A stretch of 64,000 nucleotides of DNA from Lachnospiraceae bacterium. Its GTDB lineage: Bacteria; Bacillota; Clostridia; Lachnospirales; Lachnospiraceae. A program made the translations under genes and the position numbers. The notes under the pieces are model-generated. The model had not been told where the DNA came from. It made no database searches and saw nothing but the letters and a program-made list of their open reading frames with translations. The DNA lies in contig JAILOV010000027.1 of assembly GCA_024690605.1 (NCBI GenBank), forward strand, positions 1-64,000, read 5' to 3'. Shown here piece by piece: positions 1-8,578 of this stretch (position 1 is the first letter of the stretch; each line of letters opens with the position of its first letter).

Positions 1-2991
1 CACGATGCGCGTGAATTTGAGGACGATACGGAGAGATTCTTCCGGGATCTGGAAAAGGGGGAGCGGATCTCCCTTCTTCTCGCGCCTGCTTTCAAGGCCA
101 ATTATCCCGAGCAGTATGACAGCGTGCTGGGCGGTCTGAAGAAATGCGGGGTCAACAGGATCATCAGTGTCTCCTTCGGGGCCGACATCACCACCTGGGG
201 ATATCTGAACTACATCAGGAACTATGATTTTCTCGGCGGCATTTCCCAGCCCTGTCCCGCGGTCGTCTCCTATATCGAACGCTACCTGCCGGAGCTTCTG
301 CCCAAGCTTTTCCCGGTGCAGAGTCCGCTCATGTGCGCGGCCATCTATGCGCGCAAGGAAATGGGCATCACGGACCGGTTTGCCTTTATCAGCCCGTGCA
401 TCGCCAAGAAGATGGAGATCGAAGACCCGCACAACAAGGGTCTTGTCCAGTACAATGTCACCTTTGAACATCTGATGCGCTATGTCAGAGAGCACGGGAT
501 CTCCGGTCCGTCCGCACACAGCGAGATCGAGTATGGCCTCGGTTCCTTTTATCCGACACCGGGCGGACTGGCGGAAAACGTCCGGTGGTTTCTCGGGGAT
601 CAGGTCTTCATCCGGCAGATCGAGGGCGAGCGACATCTGTATCAGTGGATGCATCAGAACCGGGACAGGATCCGGAACGATGAGACGCCGTTTCTGTTCA
701 TCGACGCGCTCAACTGCAGCAAGGGCTGTATCTGCGGAACGGCGGTCGATCAGGAAAAATCCAGGACCGACGATGCGCTCTATTCTCTTCTGAAGATCCG
801 TGAGGAATCCAAAAAGGAAAAAGCGGGCGACGCATGGTCGCGCCCGGATCCGCCGGAGAAGCGTCTGGAGAACTACAACCGGCAGTTTGCGCATCTGAAC
901 CTCGAGGATTATCTGCGCGGCTATACCGACCGTTCCTCGGAATGCACCTACCGGATCCCTTCCGACGAGGAGCGGGAGCAGATCTTCCTCAGCATGAACA
1001 AGACGACGCCCGAGTCCCGCAGGATCAACTGCACCTGCTGCGGCTACGAGAGCTGTGAGCAGATGACGACGGCGATCTATAACGGCTTCAACCACAGGGA
1101 CAACTGCATCTACTACGAGAAGACCATGATCCGGGAACTCGAGGTGGAAAAGGAGATCGCCCTGGAGGCCACCCGTGCCAAGAGCGTGTTTCTCGCCAAC
1201 ATGTCGCATGAGATCCGGACACCGATCAACACGGTGTTGGGCATGGATGAGCTGATCCTCAGGGAGACGGGCGAAGAGAATACGAGAGAGTATGCCGCCT
1301 ACATCCAGCGATCCGGGCAGATGCTGCTGGCGCTGATCAACGACATCCTGGATTTCTCCAGGATCGAGGCGGGCAAGATGGAACTGGTGCCTGTCGACTA
1401 TGATCTGGTGATGCTGCTGGCCGACATCAATGAGATGATCCGACCGCACATGCAGGAGAAGGCGCTGGAATTCTCTGTGGATGTGGATGGCGGGATCCCG
1501 CGTTATCTGCACGGTGACCCGGTCCGTCTGAAGCAGTGTATCACGAACCTCCTGACCAACGCCATGAAATATACCGAAAAGGGAGAGGTCCGTTTTTCGC
1601 TTTCCGCGGTGGAAAAGGAAGGCGAGGACGGCGCGTTTCTCAAGGTGCGCGTGCAGGATACCGGGATCGGGATCCGCAAAGAGGATATTGAGCGGCTGTT
1701 CATCGCGTTCGAGCGCCTTGACAAGGACCGCAATCAGACGACGGACGGCTCGGGACTGGGCATGAACATCGTCCAGCGCCTGCTGGCCATGATGGGGAGC
1801 AGGCTGGAGGTGGAGAGCGAATACGGCGTCGGCTCGACCTTTGCCTTTACCATAAGACTTGATCCGGTCCGTGACGAAACGATCGGCGATTATGAGGAGG
1901 CTGTACGGGAGCTTGCCAGAAAACAGTCCCGGTACAGGGAGACCTTTACGGCGCCGGATGCGGAGATCCTCATTGTGGATGACACCGAGATGAACCTTGC
2001 CGTGGCCAAGGGGCTGCTGCAGAGGACGCAGATCCGGATCGACACGGCACTCAGCGGGCGGGAGGCGCTGGAACTCCTGCAGAACAAGGTTTACGATGTT
2101 CTCTTCTTTGACCACATGATGCCGGAAATGAGCGGCATTGAACTGCTGCACCGTCTGAAGGAGATGACGGACAACCCGAACAGCAAAAAGCCCTGCATCG
2201 TGCTGACGGCCAACGCGATCGCGGGTGCCCGGGAGGAATATCTGGCGGAGGGCTTTGATGAGCACATGGCCAAGCCCATCAACGGCAAAGCGCTGGAGCT
2301 TCTGCTCCTGCGATTTCTTCCGACGGACAAGGTGATCACCACTACCGTGGAGGAGGATGAGGAGGATGCCGGGGATCCGATCTCGGACTCCGCATGGTAT
2401 ACCGGCTTCGACGGCATCAACGGAGCTGTCGGTGTCAAGAACTGCGGCTCCGAGGAACTGTATCGTGAGACGCTCGGCATTTACTATGAAGCCATCGACA
2501 GGAAGGCCGACCAGATCGATGCGCTCTATGAGGCGCAGGACTGGCCGAACTACACGATCGAAGTGCATGCCGTCAAGAGCACCAGCCGGATCATCGGCGC
2601 GGCCGAATTCGGTGAGCGGGCACAGGAACTGGAAAATGCGGGGAAAGCGGGAGATATCGACTTCATCCGTGAGCGCCACGAGCAGTTTGTCGCGGATTAC
2701 CGCGCCTTTAAGGAGACGCTCCGGCCGGTCTGCGAGGCGGAACCTGCTGACGAGCCGAAGGCCGGCGGAAAGCCGGAAGCCAATGAGGCCATTCTGGAGA
2801 GCGCCCGGGATGCGATCCGTGAGGCGGCGGATGAGATGGACTATGATACCATCGATGCGGTGCTGGCCGATCTGAACGGCTATGAGCTCCCGCCCAAGGA
2901 TCAGGAGATCTTTACCCTGATCGCGGAGCGTCTGCTGAACGTTGACTATGAGGGGATCGCCAGAGTTCTGGACATAGAAAAGAGCACGTGA
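1..2991 (+). CDS. Hybrid sensor histidine kinase with [FeFe]-hydrogenase-like sensory domain (5' end outside window)
   Basis: The frame is open from base 1, so the N-terminus is missing; 996 residues are visible. Domain order: an [FeFe]-hydrogenase large-subunit-like domain (visible residues about 1-270), a small Cys-rich Fe-S motif (Cys 344, 346, 347, 352, 369), HisKA with H403 in SHEIRTP, an HATPase with DTGIGI and GSGLGM boxes, a receiver with phosphoacceptor D704 in FFDHMMP, and an Hpt domain with H856 in HAVKSTS. The four cysteines expected to hold the H-cluster cubane are present (C85, C133, C239, C243). The usual second cysteine of the first loop, which serves proton transfer in catalytic enzymes, is Pro here. 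By analogy with sensory [FeFe] hydrogenases, this is probably a cytoplasmic H2 or redox sensor feeding a phosphorelay; the output regulator is not visible. The stop codon lies inside the opposing tRNA-Gly gene. Confidence 0.9.
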   Translation, partial: HDAREFEDDTERFFRDLEKGERISLLLAPAFKANYPEQYDSVLGGLKKCGVNRIISVSFGADITTWGYLNYIRNYDFLGGISQPCPAVVSYIERYLPELLPKLFPVQSPLMCAAIYARKEMGITDRFAFISPCIAKKMEIEDPHNKGLVQYNVTFEHLMRYVREHGISGPSAHSEIEYGLGSFYPTPGGLAENVRWFLGDQVFIRQIEGERHLYQWMHQNRDRIRNDETPFLFIDALNCSKGCICGTAVDQEKSRTDDALYSLLKIREESKKEKAGDAWSRPDPPEKRLENYNRQFAHLNLEDYLRGYTDRSSECTYRIPSDEEREQIFLSMNKTTPESRRINCTCCGYESCEQMTTAIYNGFNHRDNCIYYEKTMIRELEVEKEIALEATRAKSVFLANMSHEIRTPINTVLGMDELILRETGEENTREYAAYIQRSGQMLLALINDILDFSRIEAGKMELVPVDYDLVMLLADINEMIRPHMQEKALEFSVDVDGGIPRYLHGDPVRLKQCITNLLTNAMKYTEKGEVRFSLSAVEKEGEDGAFLKVRVQDTGIGIRKEDIERLFIAFERLDKDRNQTTDGSGLGMNIVQRLLAMMGSRLEVESEYGVGSTFAFTIRLDPVRDETIGDYEEAVRELARKQSRYRETFTAPDAEILIVDDTEMNLAVAKGLLQRTQIRIDTALSGREALELLQNKVYDVLFFDHMMPEMSGIELLHRLKEMTDNPNSKKPCIVLTANAIAGAREEYLAEGFDEHMAKPINGKALELLLLRFLPTDKVITTTVEEDEEDAGDPISDSAWYTGFDGINGAVGVKNCGSEELYRETLGIYYEAIDRKADQIDALYEAQDWPNYTIEVHAVKSTSRIIGAAEFGERAQELENAGKAGDIDFIRERHEQFVADYRAFKETLRPVCEAEPADEPKAGGKPEANEAILESARDAIREAADEMDYDTIDAVLADLNGYELPPKDQEIFTLIAERLLNVDYEGIARVLDIEKST

Positions 2992-3053
2992 TGGGAATCG
3001 AACCCACGTATCCAGCTTGGAAGGCTGGTGTTCTACCATTGAACTACACGTGC
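2983..3053 (-). tRNA. tRNA-Gly (anticodon TCC)
   Basis: The minus strand folds into a full cloverleaf with a 7-bp acceptor stem GCACGTG/CACGTGC, anticodon loop CTTCCAA (anticodon TCC), T-loop TTCGATT and discriminator T. CCA is not encoded. The last nine bases overlap the 3' end and stop codon of the convergent kinase gene. Confidence 0.96.
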
Positions 3054-3067
3054 AGACCAACGAAGCA

Positions 3068-3096
3068 AGTATACCCGCGACGGACACTTTTGTCAA
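3068..3096 (-). promoter_or_regulatory. Promoter of tRNA-Gly
   Basis: Read on the minus strand: -35 TTGACA, a 17-base spacer and -10 TATACT, ending 14 bases before the tRNA 5' end. This is a near-consensus vegetative sigma promoter at the usual distance for a stable RNA gene. Confidence 0.85.
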
Positions 3097-3141
3097 ATCG
3101 TTTTTCAATCCTCCCTTTTCTTCTCTTTTTGGAAGTTCTGC

Positions 3142-3170
3142 TTGGAATCCTCAATGATTCTTGATATAAT
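3142..3170 (+). promoter_or_regulatory. Promoter of the amino acid ABC importer operon
   Basis: -35 TTGGAA, a 17-base spacer and -10 TATAAT. The predicted start of transcription near 3177 gives a leader of about 33 bases carrying an AGGAGG ribosome site (3199-3204) ahead of the ATG at 3210. Confidence 0.8.
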
Positions 3171-3209
3171 GTAAGGCGTTTTGGAAATGATTCTCGAGAG
3201 GAGGATGTT

Positions 3210-3974
3210 ATGAAGAAGAGAATTTTGGCAGTGGTTCTTGCTCTGGCCATGGTGATGGGGCTTGCGGGCTGCGGCGCGGCGGGCGGCGCAAAATCAGGCA
3301 AGAAGTGGGTCATTGCGACGGACACGTCGTTCAAGCCCTTTGAATACACGGATGCCAGCGGCAATTTCGTCGGCATCGATGTGGACATCCTGGCGGCTGT
3401 GGCGGCGGATCAGGGCTTTGATTATGATCTGCAGTCTCTCGGCTGGGACGCGTCGATCGCTGCCTGCCAGGCAGGTCAGGCGGACGGCATGATCGCGGGC
3501 GCTTCGATCACCGAGGAGCGCAAGCAGTCGGGCTGGCAGTTCTCGGATGGCTACTATGACGCGAACCAGTGCATGGCGGTCGCGGAGAGTTCCTCCATCA
3601 CAGGCTTCGATCAGCTTGCCGGTCAGTCGGTGGCGGTCAAAACGGGCACGATGAGCGCGACGTATGCCGAGGAGCTTGCCGGACAGTACGGGTTCACGGT
3701 GACCTATTTCGAGGATTCCCCGACGATGTACCAGGCGGTTGTGGGCGGTCAGGTGGCTGCGTGCTTTGACGACACGCCGATCATGGCGGCGAACATCAAG
3801 GACGGCGGCCTTGCGATGAAACTGGTGGACGGCACCGGCAACGAACCCGCGGCCTACGGCTTTGCGATCTTCAGCGACAACAGCAAGGAACTGCTCGACA
3901 TGTTCAACAAGGGTCTTTCCAACATCAAGGCAAACGGCAAGTATGACGAGATCCTGAAGAAGTATCTCGGCTGA
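3210..3974 (+). CDS. Amino acid ABC transporter substrate-binding lipoprotein
   Basis: 254 residues. The N-terminus is a lipoprotein signal: basic MKKR, a hydrophobic stretch, then lipobox LAGC with the lipidated Cys at about residue 21. The rest is a family 3 (SBP_bac_3) solute-binding fold, with the WVIATDTSFKPFEY entry strand and the FVGIDVDILAAVA segment typical of polar amino acid binders. It should sit on the outer face of the membrane and hand substrate to the permease encoded 16 bases downstream. First gene of a three-gene importer operon behind a strong promoter and an AGGAGG site. The exact amino acid (Gln, Glu, Arg, cystine or other) cannot be read from sequence alone. Confidence 0.93.
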   Translation: MKKRILAVVLALAMVMGLAGCGAAGGAKSGKKWVIATDTSFKPFEYTDASGNFVGIDVDILAAVAADQGFDYDLQSLGWDASIAACQAGQADGMIAGASITEERKQSGWQFSDGYYDANQCMAVAESSSITGFDQLAGQSVAVKTGTMSATYAEELAGQYGFTVTYFEDSPTMYQAVVGGQVAACFDDTPIMAANIKDGGLAMKLVDGTGNEPAAYGFAIFSDNSKELLDMFNKGLSNIKANGKYDEILKKYLG

Positions 3975-3990
3975 GAGAGGGATCGGAAAG

Positions 3991-4662
3991 ATGCTGCGGA
4001 TCATCACGGATTATGGCGGACTGCTCCTGTTTGCGATGGGGCGGACCCTGCTTCTGGCACTGCTGGGCCTGTTCTTTGCGTGTATCATCGGTCTGTTCTT
4101 CGGGATCATGAGCGTGGTACATAATCGGCCCTGCAACGTCATTTCCCAGATCTTTGTGGATGTGATCCGCGGCGTGCCGATGATCGTGCTGGCGTTCTTC
4201 GTCTATTTCGGTGTACCCTATCTGTTCAACACGATCATCGGAGGCTTCTCCGTGACGCTGACGGCGCTGCAGGCGGGGACGATCTGTCTTGCGCTGAACT
4301 GCGGCGCCTACATGTCCGAGATCATCCGTGCCGGCATCCAGTCGGTGGATATCGGGCAGATGGAAGCGGCGCGGTCTCTGGGGCTTACCTATGCCATGGC
4401 CATGCGGCGCGTGATCCTGCCGCAGGCGATCCGGACGATGATCCCCAGCATCATCAACCAGTTCATCATCACGCTCAAGGACACCTCCATCCTGTCGGTC
4501 ATCGGTTTCCCGGAGCTGGTCAACACGGCGAAAAACGTGCAGGCCAACACCTTTATGTCCTTCCAGACATGGGCGATCGTCGGGGTGATGTATCTGATCG
4601 TCATCACGATCCTGTCAAGGAGCGCCAAGATGATGGAAAGGAGACTCAATGTCGGTCGCTGA
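3991..4662 (+). CDS. Amino acid ABC transporter permease (HisM/GlnP type)
   Basis: 223 residues with about five hydrophobic helices. It carries the family EAA loop around residues 125-145 ([20 protein letters not shown]), which docks to the ATPase. It forms the membrane channel for the importer. The start follows a GAGAGGG site 16 bases after the binding-protein stop, and its last 14 bases overlap the ATPase gene, so the two are probably translationally coupled. Size and motif are normal for a single permease that homodimerises. Confidence 0.93.
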   Translation: MLRIITDYGGLLLFAMGRTLLLALLGLFFACIIGLFFGIMSVVHNRPCNVISQIFVDVIRGVPMIVLAFFVYFGVPYLFNTIIGGFSVTLTALQAGTICLALNCGAYMSEIIRAGIQSVDIGQMEAARSLGLTYAMAMRRVILPQAIRTMIPSIINQFIITLKDTSILSVIGFPELVNTAKNVQANTFMSFQTWAIVGVMYLIVITILSRSAKMMERRLNVGR

Positions 4663-5434
4663 GAACGATGGGATGAACGGGACAAAAGCCCGGGTGGATG
4701 AGGATACCGTCCGGATCCGCGTGCGCGATCTCCGGAAGACTTTTGGCGACCTGGAGGTGCTCAAGAGCATTTCTCTGGATGTGCACCAGGGGGAGGTCGT
4801 GGTGGTGATCGGTCCCTCGGGTTCCGGCAAGTCGACCTTTTTACGATGCTTAAACCGCCTGGAGGACGCAACCTCCGGCGTGATCGAGATCGACGGTGTC
4901 GATGTGAACGGGCGCAAGGTCAATCTGAACAAGGTGCGCGAGAACATCGGCATGGTCTTCCAGCATTTCAATCTTTTCAACAATCTGAATGTGATCCGGA
5001 ACATGACGCTGGCTCCGGTGCAGCTGTCGAAGTGCTCGCCGGCAGAGGCGACGGAGCGGGCGATGAAACTGCTGGAGCGCGTGGGACTCGCGGACAAGGC
5101 GGAGAGTTATCCGCACCAGCTTTCCGGCGGACAGAAGCAGCGCGTTGCGATCGCCAGAGCGCTGTGCATGCAGCCCAGGATCATGCTGTTTGATGAGCCG
5201 ACCTCGGCGCTGGATCCGGAAATGGTCGGTGAGGTCCTGCAGGTCATGAAGGATCTGGCGGCCGACGGCATGACCATGGTCGTGGTCACGCACGAGATGG
5301 GATTCGCCAGGGAAGTGGCGGACCGCGTGGTCTTCATGGACGGCGGCTATATCATCGAGGAGGGCACGCCGGAAGAGGTGCTGCTGCATCCCAAAGAACA
5401 GAGAACCATTGATTTCCTGAACAAGGTGCTGTGA
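4649..5434 (+). CDS. Amino acid ABC transporter ATP-binding protein (GlnQ type)
   Basis: 261 residues. Walker A is GPSGSGKST (about residue 53), followed by a Q-loop in VFQHFNLF, the signature LSGGQKQR, Walker [12 protein letters not shown] and a switch His in [10 protein letters not shown]. It powers the importer from the cytoplasmic face. The ATG at 4649 follows AAAGGAG and overlaps the permease gene by 14 bases; a second ATG at 4673 is possible but has no comparable ribosome site. The N-terminus carries about 20 residues before the conserved [11 protein letters not shown] strand, slightly longer than usual. Confidence 0.95.
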   Translation: MSVAENDGMNGTKARVDEDTVRIRVRDLRKTFGDLEVLKSISLDVHQGEVVVVIGPSGSGKSTFLRCLNRLEDATSGVIEIDGVDVNGRKVNLNKVRENIGMVFQHFNLFNNLNVIRNMTLAPVQLSKCSPAEATERAMKLLERVGLADKAESYPHQLSGGQKQRVAIARALCMQPRIMLFDEPTSALDPEMVGEVLQVMKDLAADGMTMVVVTHEMGFAREVADRVVFMDGGYIIEEGTPEEVLLHPKEQRTIDFLNKVL

Positions 5435-5447
5435 GGGGACGGACACT

Positions 5448-6035
5448 ATGAAGAAGATCATCACGATCAGCCGTGAATTCGGCGCCGGCGGAAGCCAGAT
5501 CGGTACGGCGGTCGCGAAGCGCCTTGGCTACTATTACATGGACAAGGATTTCATCATCCGCTCGGCCGTGGAATCCTCTGATCTGACACCGCAGGATTTC
5601 CGCATCTACGATGAAAAGGTGCCCGCCAACTTCGGCTTTGGACAGAGCCTTTTCAATTTCTACAACAAGCCGCTGGATGTGCGCCTGTTCGAAGCGCAGC
5701 GCACGGCGATCATCAAGGCCGCTGAGGCGGGGAACTGTGTGATCGTCGGACGCAACGCCAACATCATCCTCAAGGAATTCGACTATACCCTGCATGTGTT
5801 CGTTGCCGCGTCACAGTATTTCAAACTGAACAATCTGCGAGGCAAGATGCCCGACGTCGCGGACGACAAGATCCTCGAACGGATGCGCGATGTAGATAAA
5901 ACACGCCGGAAATACTGCAGCTACTATACCCATACGGAGTTCGGAAACGCGGCGCATTATGATCTGTGTCTGAAGAGTTCTTCTCTGGGGATCGACGCGT
6001 GCGTGGATATCATCTGCAAGCTTGCGTCAAAGTAG
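5448..6035 (+). CDS. Cytidylate kinase-like family protein
   Basis: 195 residues. The N-terminal MKKIITISREFGAGGSQIG is the P-loop region of the cytidylate-kinase-like (AAA_26) family, and VIVGRNANIIL and the Arg-rich KTRRKYCSYYT segment fit its later motifs. It probably phosphorylates a nucleoside monophosphate or related small substrate, but family members are poorly characterised and this is not the housekeeping Cmk. It starts 13 bases after the ABC ATPase, probably on the same transcript. The ribosome site (GGGGACGG) is weak. Confidence 0.8.
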   Translation: MKKIITISREFGAGGSQIGTAVAKRLGYYYMDKDFIIRSAVESSDLTPQDFRIYDEKVPANFGFGQSLFNFYNKPLDVRLFEAQRTAIIKAAEAGNCVIVGRNANIILKEFDYTLHVFVAASQYFKLNNLRGKMPDVADDKILERMRDVDKTRRKYCSYYTHTEFGNAAHYDLCLKSSSLGIDACVDIICKLASK

Positions 6036-6050
6036 AGGAACCTTAAAGAC

Positions 6051-6809
6051 TTATTTGGCGTACCGGTTGATCAGAGCACTTCTTCTTGCCGGACTCATCC
6101 CGTCGGGGTGGTCCTCTTCCTTCGGTTCATTCTCCGGGATCAGCGCCGTGCGCAGATCGTGAGCGGGCTTCAATCCGCCGAAGAGTTCCAGCACCACATC
6201 ATTGACCTTGCGCAGCTCGCGGTTTTCTTTTTCTACAGCAGCAACCCTCGCTTCCAGTTCATCGATCCGTTTCAGAAGCAGACCGGTTTCCGGTACGGGC
6301 ATCGTCCCGTTTTCTTCGTTTTTCCGCTCGCGATAGGAGACCGTGATCACCGCGTGGTAGTGGTCGAGCTCCTGCTTGACGCGCACGAGTGCGCTCTCGT
6401 AGATCTGATCGTCGACGCGCCGGAAACGTGCCTCCTGTGCACCGTCTCCCGCGGCGAGCGCGTCCAGCCTGTCGCCGAGTGCGACGGCGACAAAATCCCG
6501 GAGAGCCTGCATCCGTTTTGCGCGGGGCGCATCCTTCAGTCCGGGATAGAGATCCGGATCGATGACGAATTTGACTTTGGAAAAGACGCGGTTTCCGCTC
6601 TCTGTTTCCGAAAAGCGGAAATGGCATTTGCCGTGCAGATTGTGAAACAGCGTGGCGTTGTCTACACAGACCGTACCCTCCTCGGGCGTAGTGCAGGGCA
6701 GCCCCACCGCCTGGAGCAGGTACACGAAGGCCTTGAGCCCCGTGTTTCTCGCTATGCAGAAATCGCCGATACAGATCCTCGCGGCGTCAAAGTAGAACGG
6801 AATCTTCAT
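6051..6809 (-). CDS. Hypothetical protein with C-terminal coiled coil
   Basis: 252 residues, not a family I can name. The first 90 residues contain FYFDAARICIGDFCIARNTG and look like a compact alpha/beta domain. Residues about 165-205 (RIDELEARVAAVEKENRELRK) have clear heptads and should form a coiled coil, so the protein may be a dimer. No signal peptide or membrane segment. It lies 15 bases downstream of the AGCS symporter on the same strand and is convergent with the kinase-like gene, so it may share the symporter transcript. The frame is open throughout with normal codon use. Confidence 0.75.
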   Translation of the reverse strand: MKIPFYFDAARICIGDFCIARNTGLKAFVYLLQAVGLPCTTPEEGTVCVDNATLFHNLHGKCHFRFSETESGNRVFSKVKFVIDPDLYPGLKDAPRAKRMQALRDFVAVALGDRLDALAAGDGAQEARFRRVDDQIYESALVRVKQELDHYHAVITVSYRERKNEENGTMPVPETGLLLKRIDELEARVAAVEKENRELRKVNDVVLELFGGLKPAHDLRTALIPENEPKEEDHPDGMSPARRSALINRYAK

Positions 6810-6824
6810 CTCTGTATGTCCGGT

Positions 6825-8357
6825 TTATTCCTCGCCCCTGGCGACAGCCTCCGCGGCTTCCGCCTGGATCTCCGGCAGGAAGGAAAGCACCGGCTCCTCT
6901 TCTTTGCCCCGGATCTTCCGGTTCACGTAGTTACGGGTGATCCGGACGACCACCGGTGTCAGGGCCACCACGCCGATCAGGTTGGGCACCATCATCAGTC
7001 CGTTAAAGGTGTCCGAGATATCCCATGCCAGGGAAGAGGTCATGACCGCACCGGTGATCATCATCAGCACAAAGGCCACGCGGTAGATTCTGACACCGGT
7101 GATCCCGAAGAGATATTCCACGGCCTTGCTCCCGTAGTGTGACCAGCCGAGGACCGTGGTAAAGGCGAAGAGCAGCACAGCCATTGCCACGAACCACTGT
7201 CCCGGTCTGCCGAAGACATTGCCGAAGGCCTGCGCCACCAATGTGGCATCGGAAACGCCTTCCTTCACCTGCCCCGTGGAAAGGTCGATATAACCGGAAG
7301 ACAGGATGACCAGTGCCGTCATGGTGCAGACGACAAAGGTGTCCGCGAAGACTTCAAAGATCCCCCACAGACCCTGTTTGACCGGTTCCTTTACATTGGA
7401 ATTGCTGTGCACCATGACGGAGCTGCCGAGACCGGCCTCATTGGAGAAGACACCGCGCTTGCAGCCCTGCTGGATCACCGTGGAAACCGCGACACCGGCG
7501 GCACCGCCGGCGACGGCTCTGGTGCCGAACGCGAAACGGAAGATCGACAGGATCATCGGACCGATGGAGGAGATATGGAACAGGATGATGATGAGTGCGC
7601 CGACGATGTAGATCAGCGCCATGAAGGGCACTACTTTCTCGGCGACCGCGGCGATGCGCTTGAGACCGCCGATGATGATCGTTCCGCCGATCACCATGAG
7701 CACGATCCCGATGATCAGATTGACCAGTGAGATGCCGCCGAAGATCACCGGCGAGGAGATCCCGGAAAAGAAGGCACTTTCCAGGTTGAGCGTGATCTTG
7801 TTGACCTGCCCCATGTTCCCGATCCCGAAGGAGGCGAGAACGGCAAAGGCCGCAAAGAGCGCCGCCAGAAAACGGCCGATCTTCTCATAGCCCACAATGT
7901 TGCCGAGACCGTCCCGGAGATAATACATCGCACCGCCGGACCATTCGCCCTCTTTGTTCTTGCGGCGATAGTAGATGCCCAGCACATTTTCGGAATAGTT
8001 GGTCATCATGCCGAGAAACGCGGCGACCCACATCCAGAAGACCGCACCCGGACCGCCCATGCAGATGGCAGCAGCGACGCCGGCGATGTTTCCCGTGCCG
8101 ATGGTCGCGGCGAGTGCCGTGCAGAGGGCCTGAAACTGTGACACACTCCCGGCCTCATGTTTGACATGCGCATCCGGGCGGAAAACCCCGCCGATGGTCT
8201 TGGCCATCCAGTGCCGGAAAAACCGGATCTGGAAGAAACCGGTCAGGATCGTGGTGAGGATGCCTGTACCGATCAGCAGGATCAGTCCGATCCGAACCCA
8301 CACAAAGGTGTTGATGCTGTCGTTGACGGTTGCCACGGTGTTCATGAAATCGCCCAT
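6825..8357 (-). CDS. Sodium:alanine/glycine symporter (AGCS family)
   Basis: 510 residues with about eleven hydrophobic helices. AGCS signatures are visible: ATIGTGNIAGVAAAICMGGPGAVFWMW, the NYSENVLGIYYR loop, and CKRGVFSNEAGLGSS. It imports alanine and/or glycine with Na+ across the cytoplasmic membrane. The ATG at 8357 follows GGAAAGGATG at good spacing; an ATG four codons later is less well placed. I looked for a glycine riboswitch upstream and saw none. Divergent from the export operon across a gap of about 220 bases. Confidence 0.94.
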   Translation of the reverse strand: MGDFMNTVATVNDSINTFVWVRIGLILLIGTGILTTILTGFFQIRFFRHWMAKTIGGVFRPDAHVKHEAGSVSQFQALCTALAATIGTGNIAGVAAAICMGGPGAVFWMWVAAFLGMMTNYSENVLGIYYRRKNKEGEWSGGAMYYLRDGLGNIVGYEKIGRFLAALFAAFAVLASFGIGNMGQVNKITLNLESAFFSGISSPVIFGGISLVNLIIGIVLMVIGGTIIIGGLKRIAAVAEKVVPFMALIYIVGALIIILFHISSIGPMILSIFRFAFGTRAVAGGAAGVAVSTVIQQGCKRGVFSNEAGLGSSVMVHSNSNVKEPVKQGLWGIFEVFADTFVVCTMTALVILSSGYIDLSTGQVKEGVSDATLVAQAFGNVFGRPGQWFVAMAVLLFAFTTVLGWSHYGSKAVEYLFGITGVRIYRVAFVLMMITGAVMTSSLAWDISDTFNGLMMVPNLIGVVALTPVVVRITRNYVNRKIRGKEEEPVLSFLPEIQAEAAEAVARGEE

Positions 8358-8455
8358 GTTTCATCCTTTCCCCACGGAGGATCTGCGCAGAATAAACATA
8401 CAGTCATAATGATACTGATGATCCGAGGGGGTTGTCAAGATTGGGAGACCTGCCC

Positions 8456-8472
8456 GTTAAGAAACGGTTAAG
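8456..8472 (+). promoter_or_regulatory. CiaR-like direct repeat GTTAAG-N5-GTTAAG
   Basis: Two perfect GTTAAG hexamers begin 11 bases apart, one helical turn, 107 bases before the fusion-protein ATG. OmpR-family regulators bind such tandem sites; CiaR of streptococci uses TTTAAG-N5-TTTAAG. The OmpR-type regulator encoded at 13184 is the natural candidate to bind here, but that is inference. Confidence 0.55.
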
Positions 8473-8578
8473 GATTTTGCAAGGGTCAGTTCAAGACTTT
8501 TGCTCATGCATGCGTTACATTGGATCATGGCAACAGGCGGATGCGAAAATGAGGATTCACCGGGAGAGGGGAACAGCG

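Noticed and set aside
858..1058. Many overlapping open frames opposite or inside confirmed genes (for example inside the sensor kinase, purL and carB)
   Set aside because: They are shadows of GC-rich coding sequence: no ribosome sites, Arg/Ser/Pro-rich composition and no recognisable domains.
8432..8578. Upstream TTG start adding 49 residues to the membrane fusion protein
   Set aside because: The added part overlaps the tandem GTTAAG operator, has no domain sense, and the ATG at 8579 has a good ribosome site and starts the membrane anchor.
8358..8578. Glycine riboswitch upstream of the AGCS symporter
   Set aside because: No conserved glycine-aptamer core is visible on the minus strand; only a ribosome site and AT-rich sequence.
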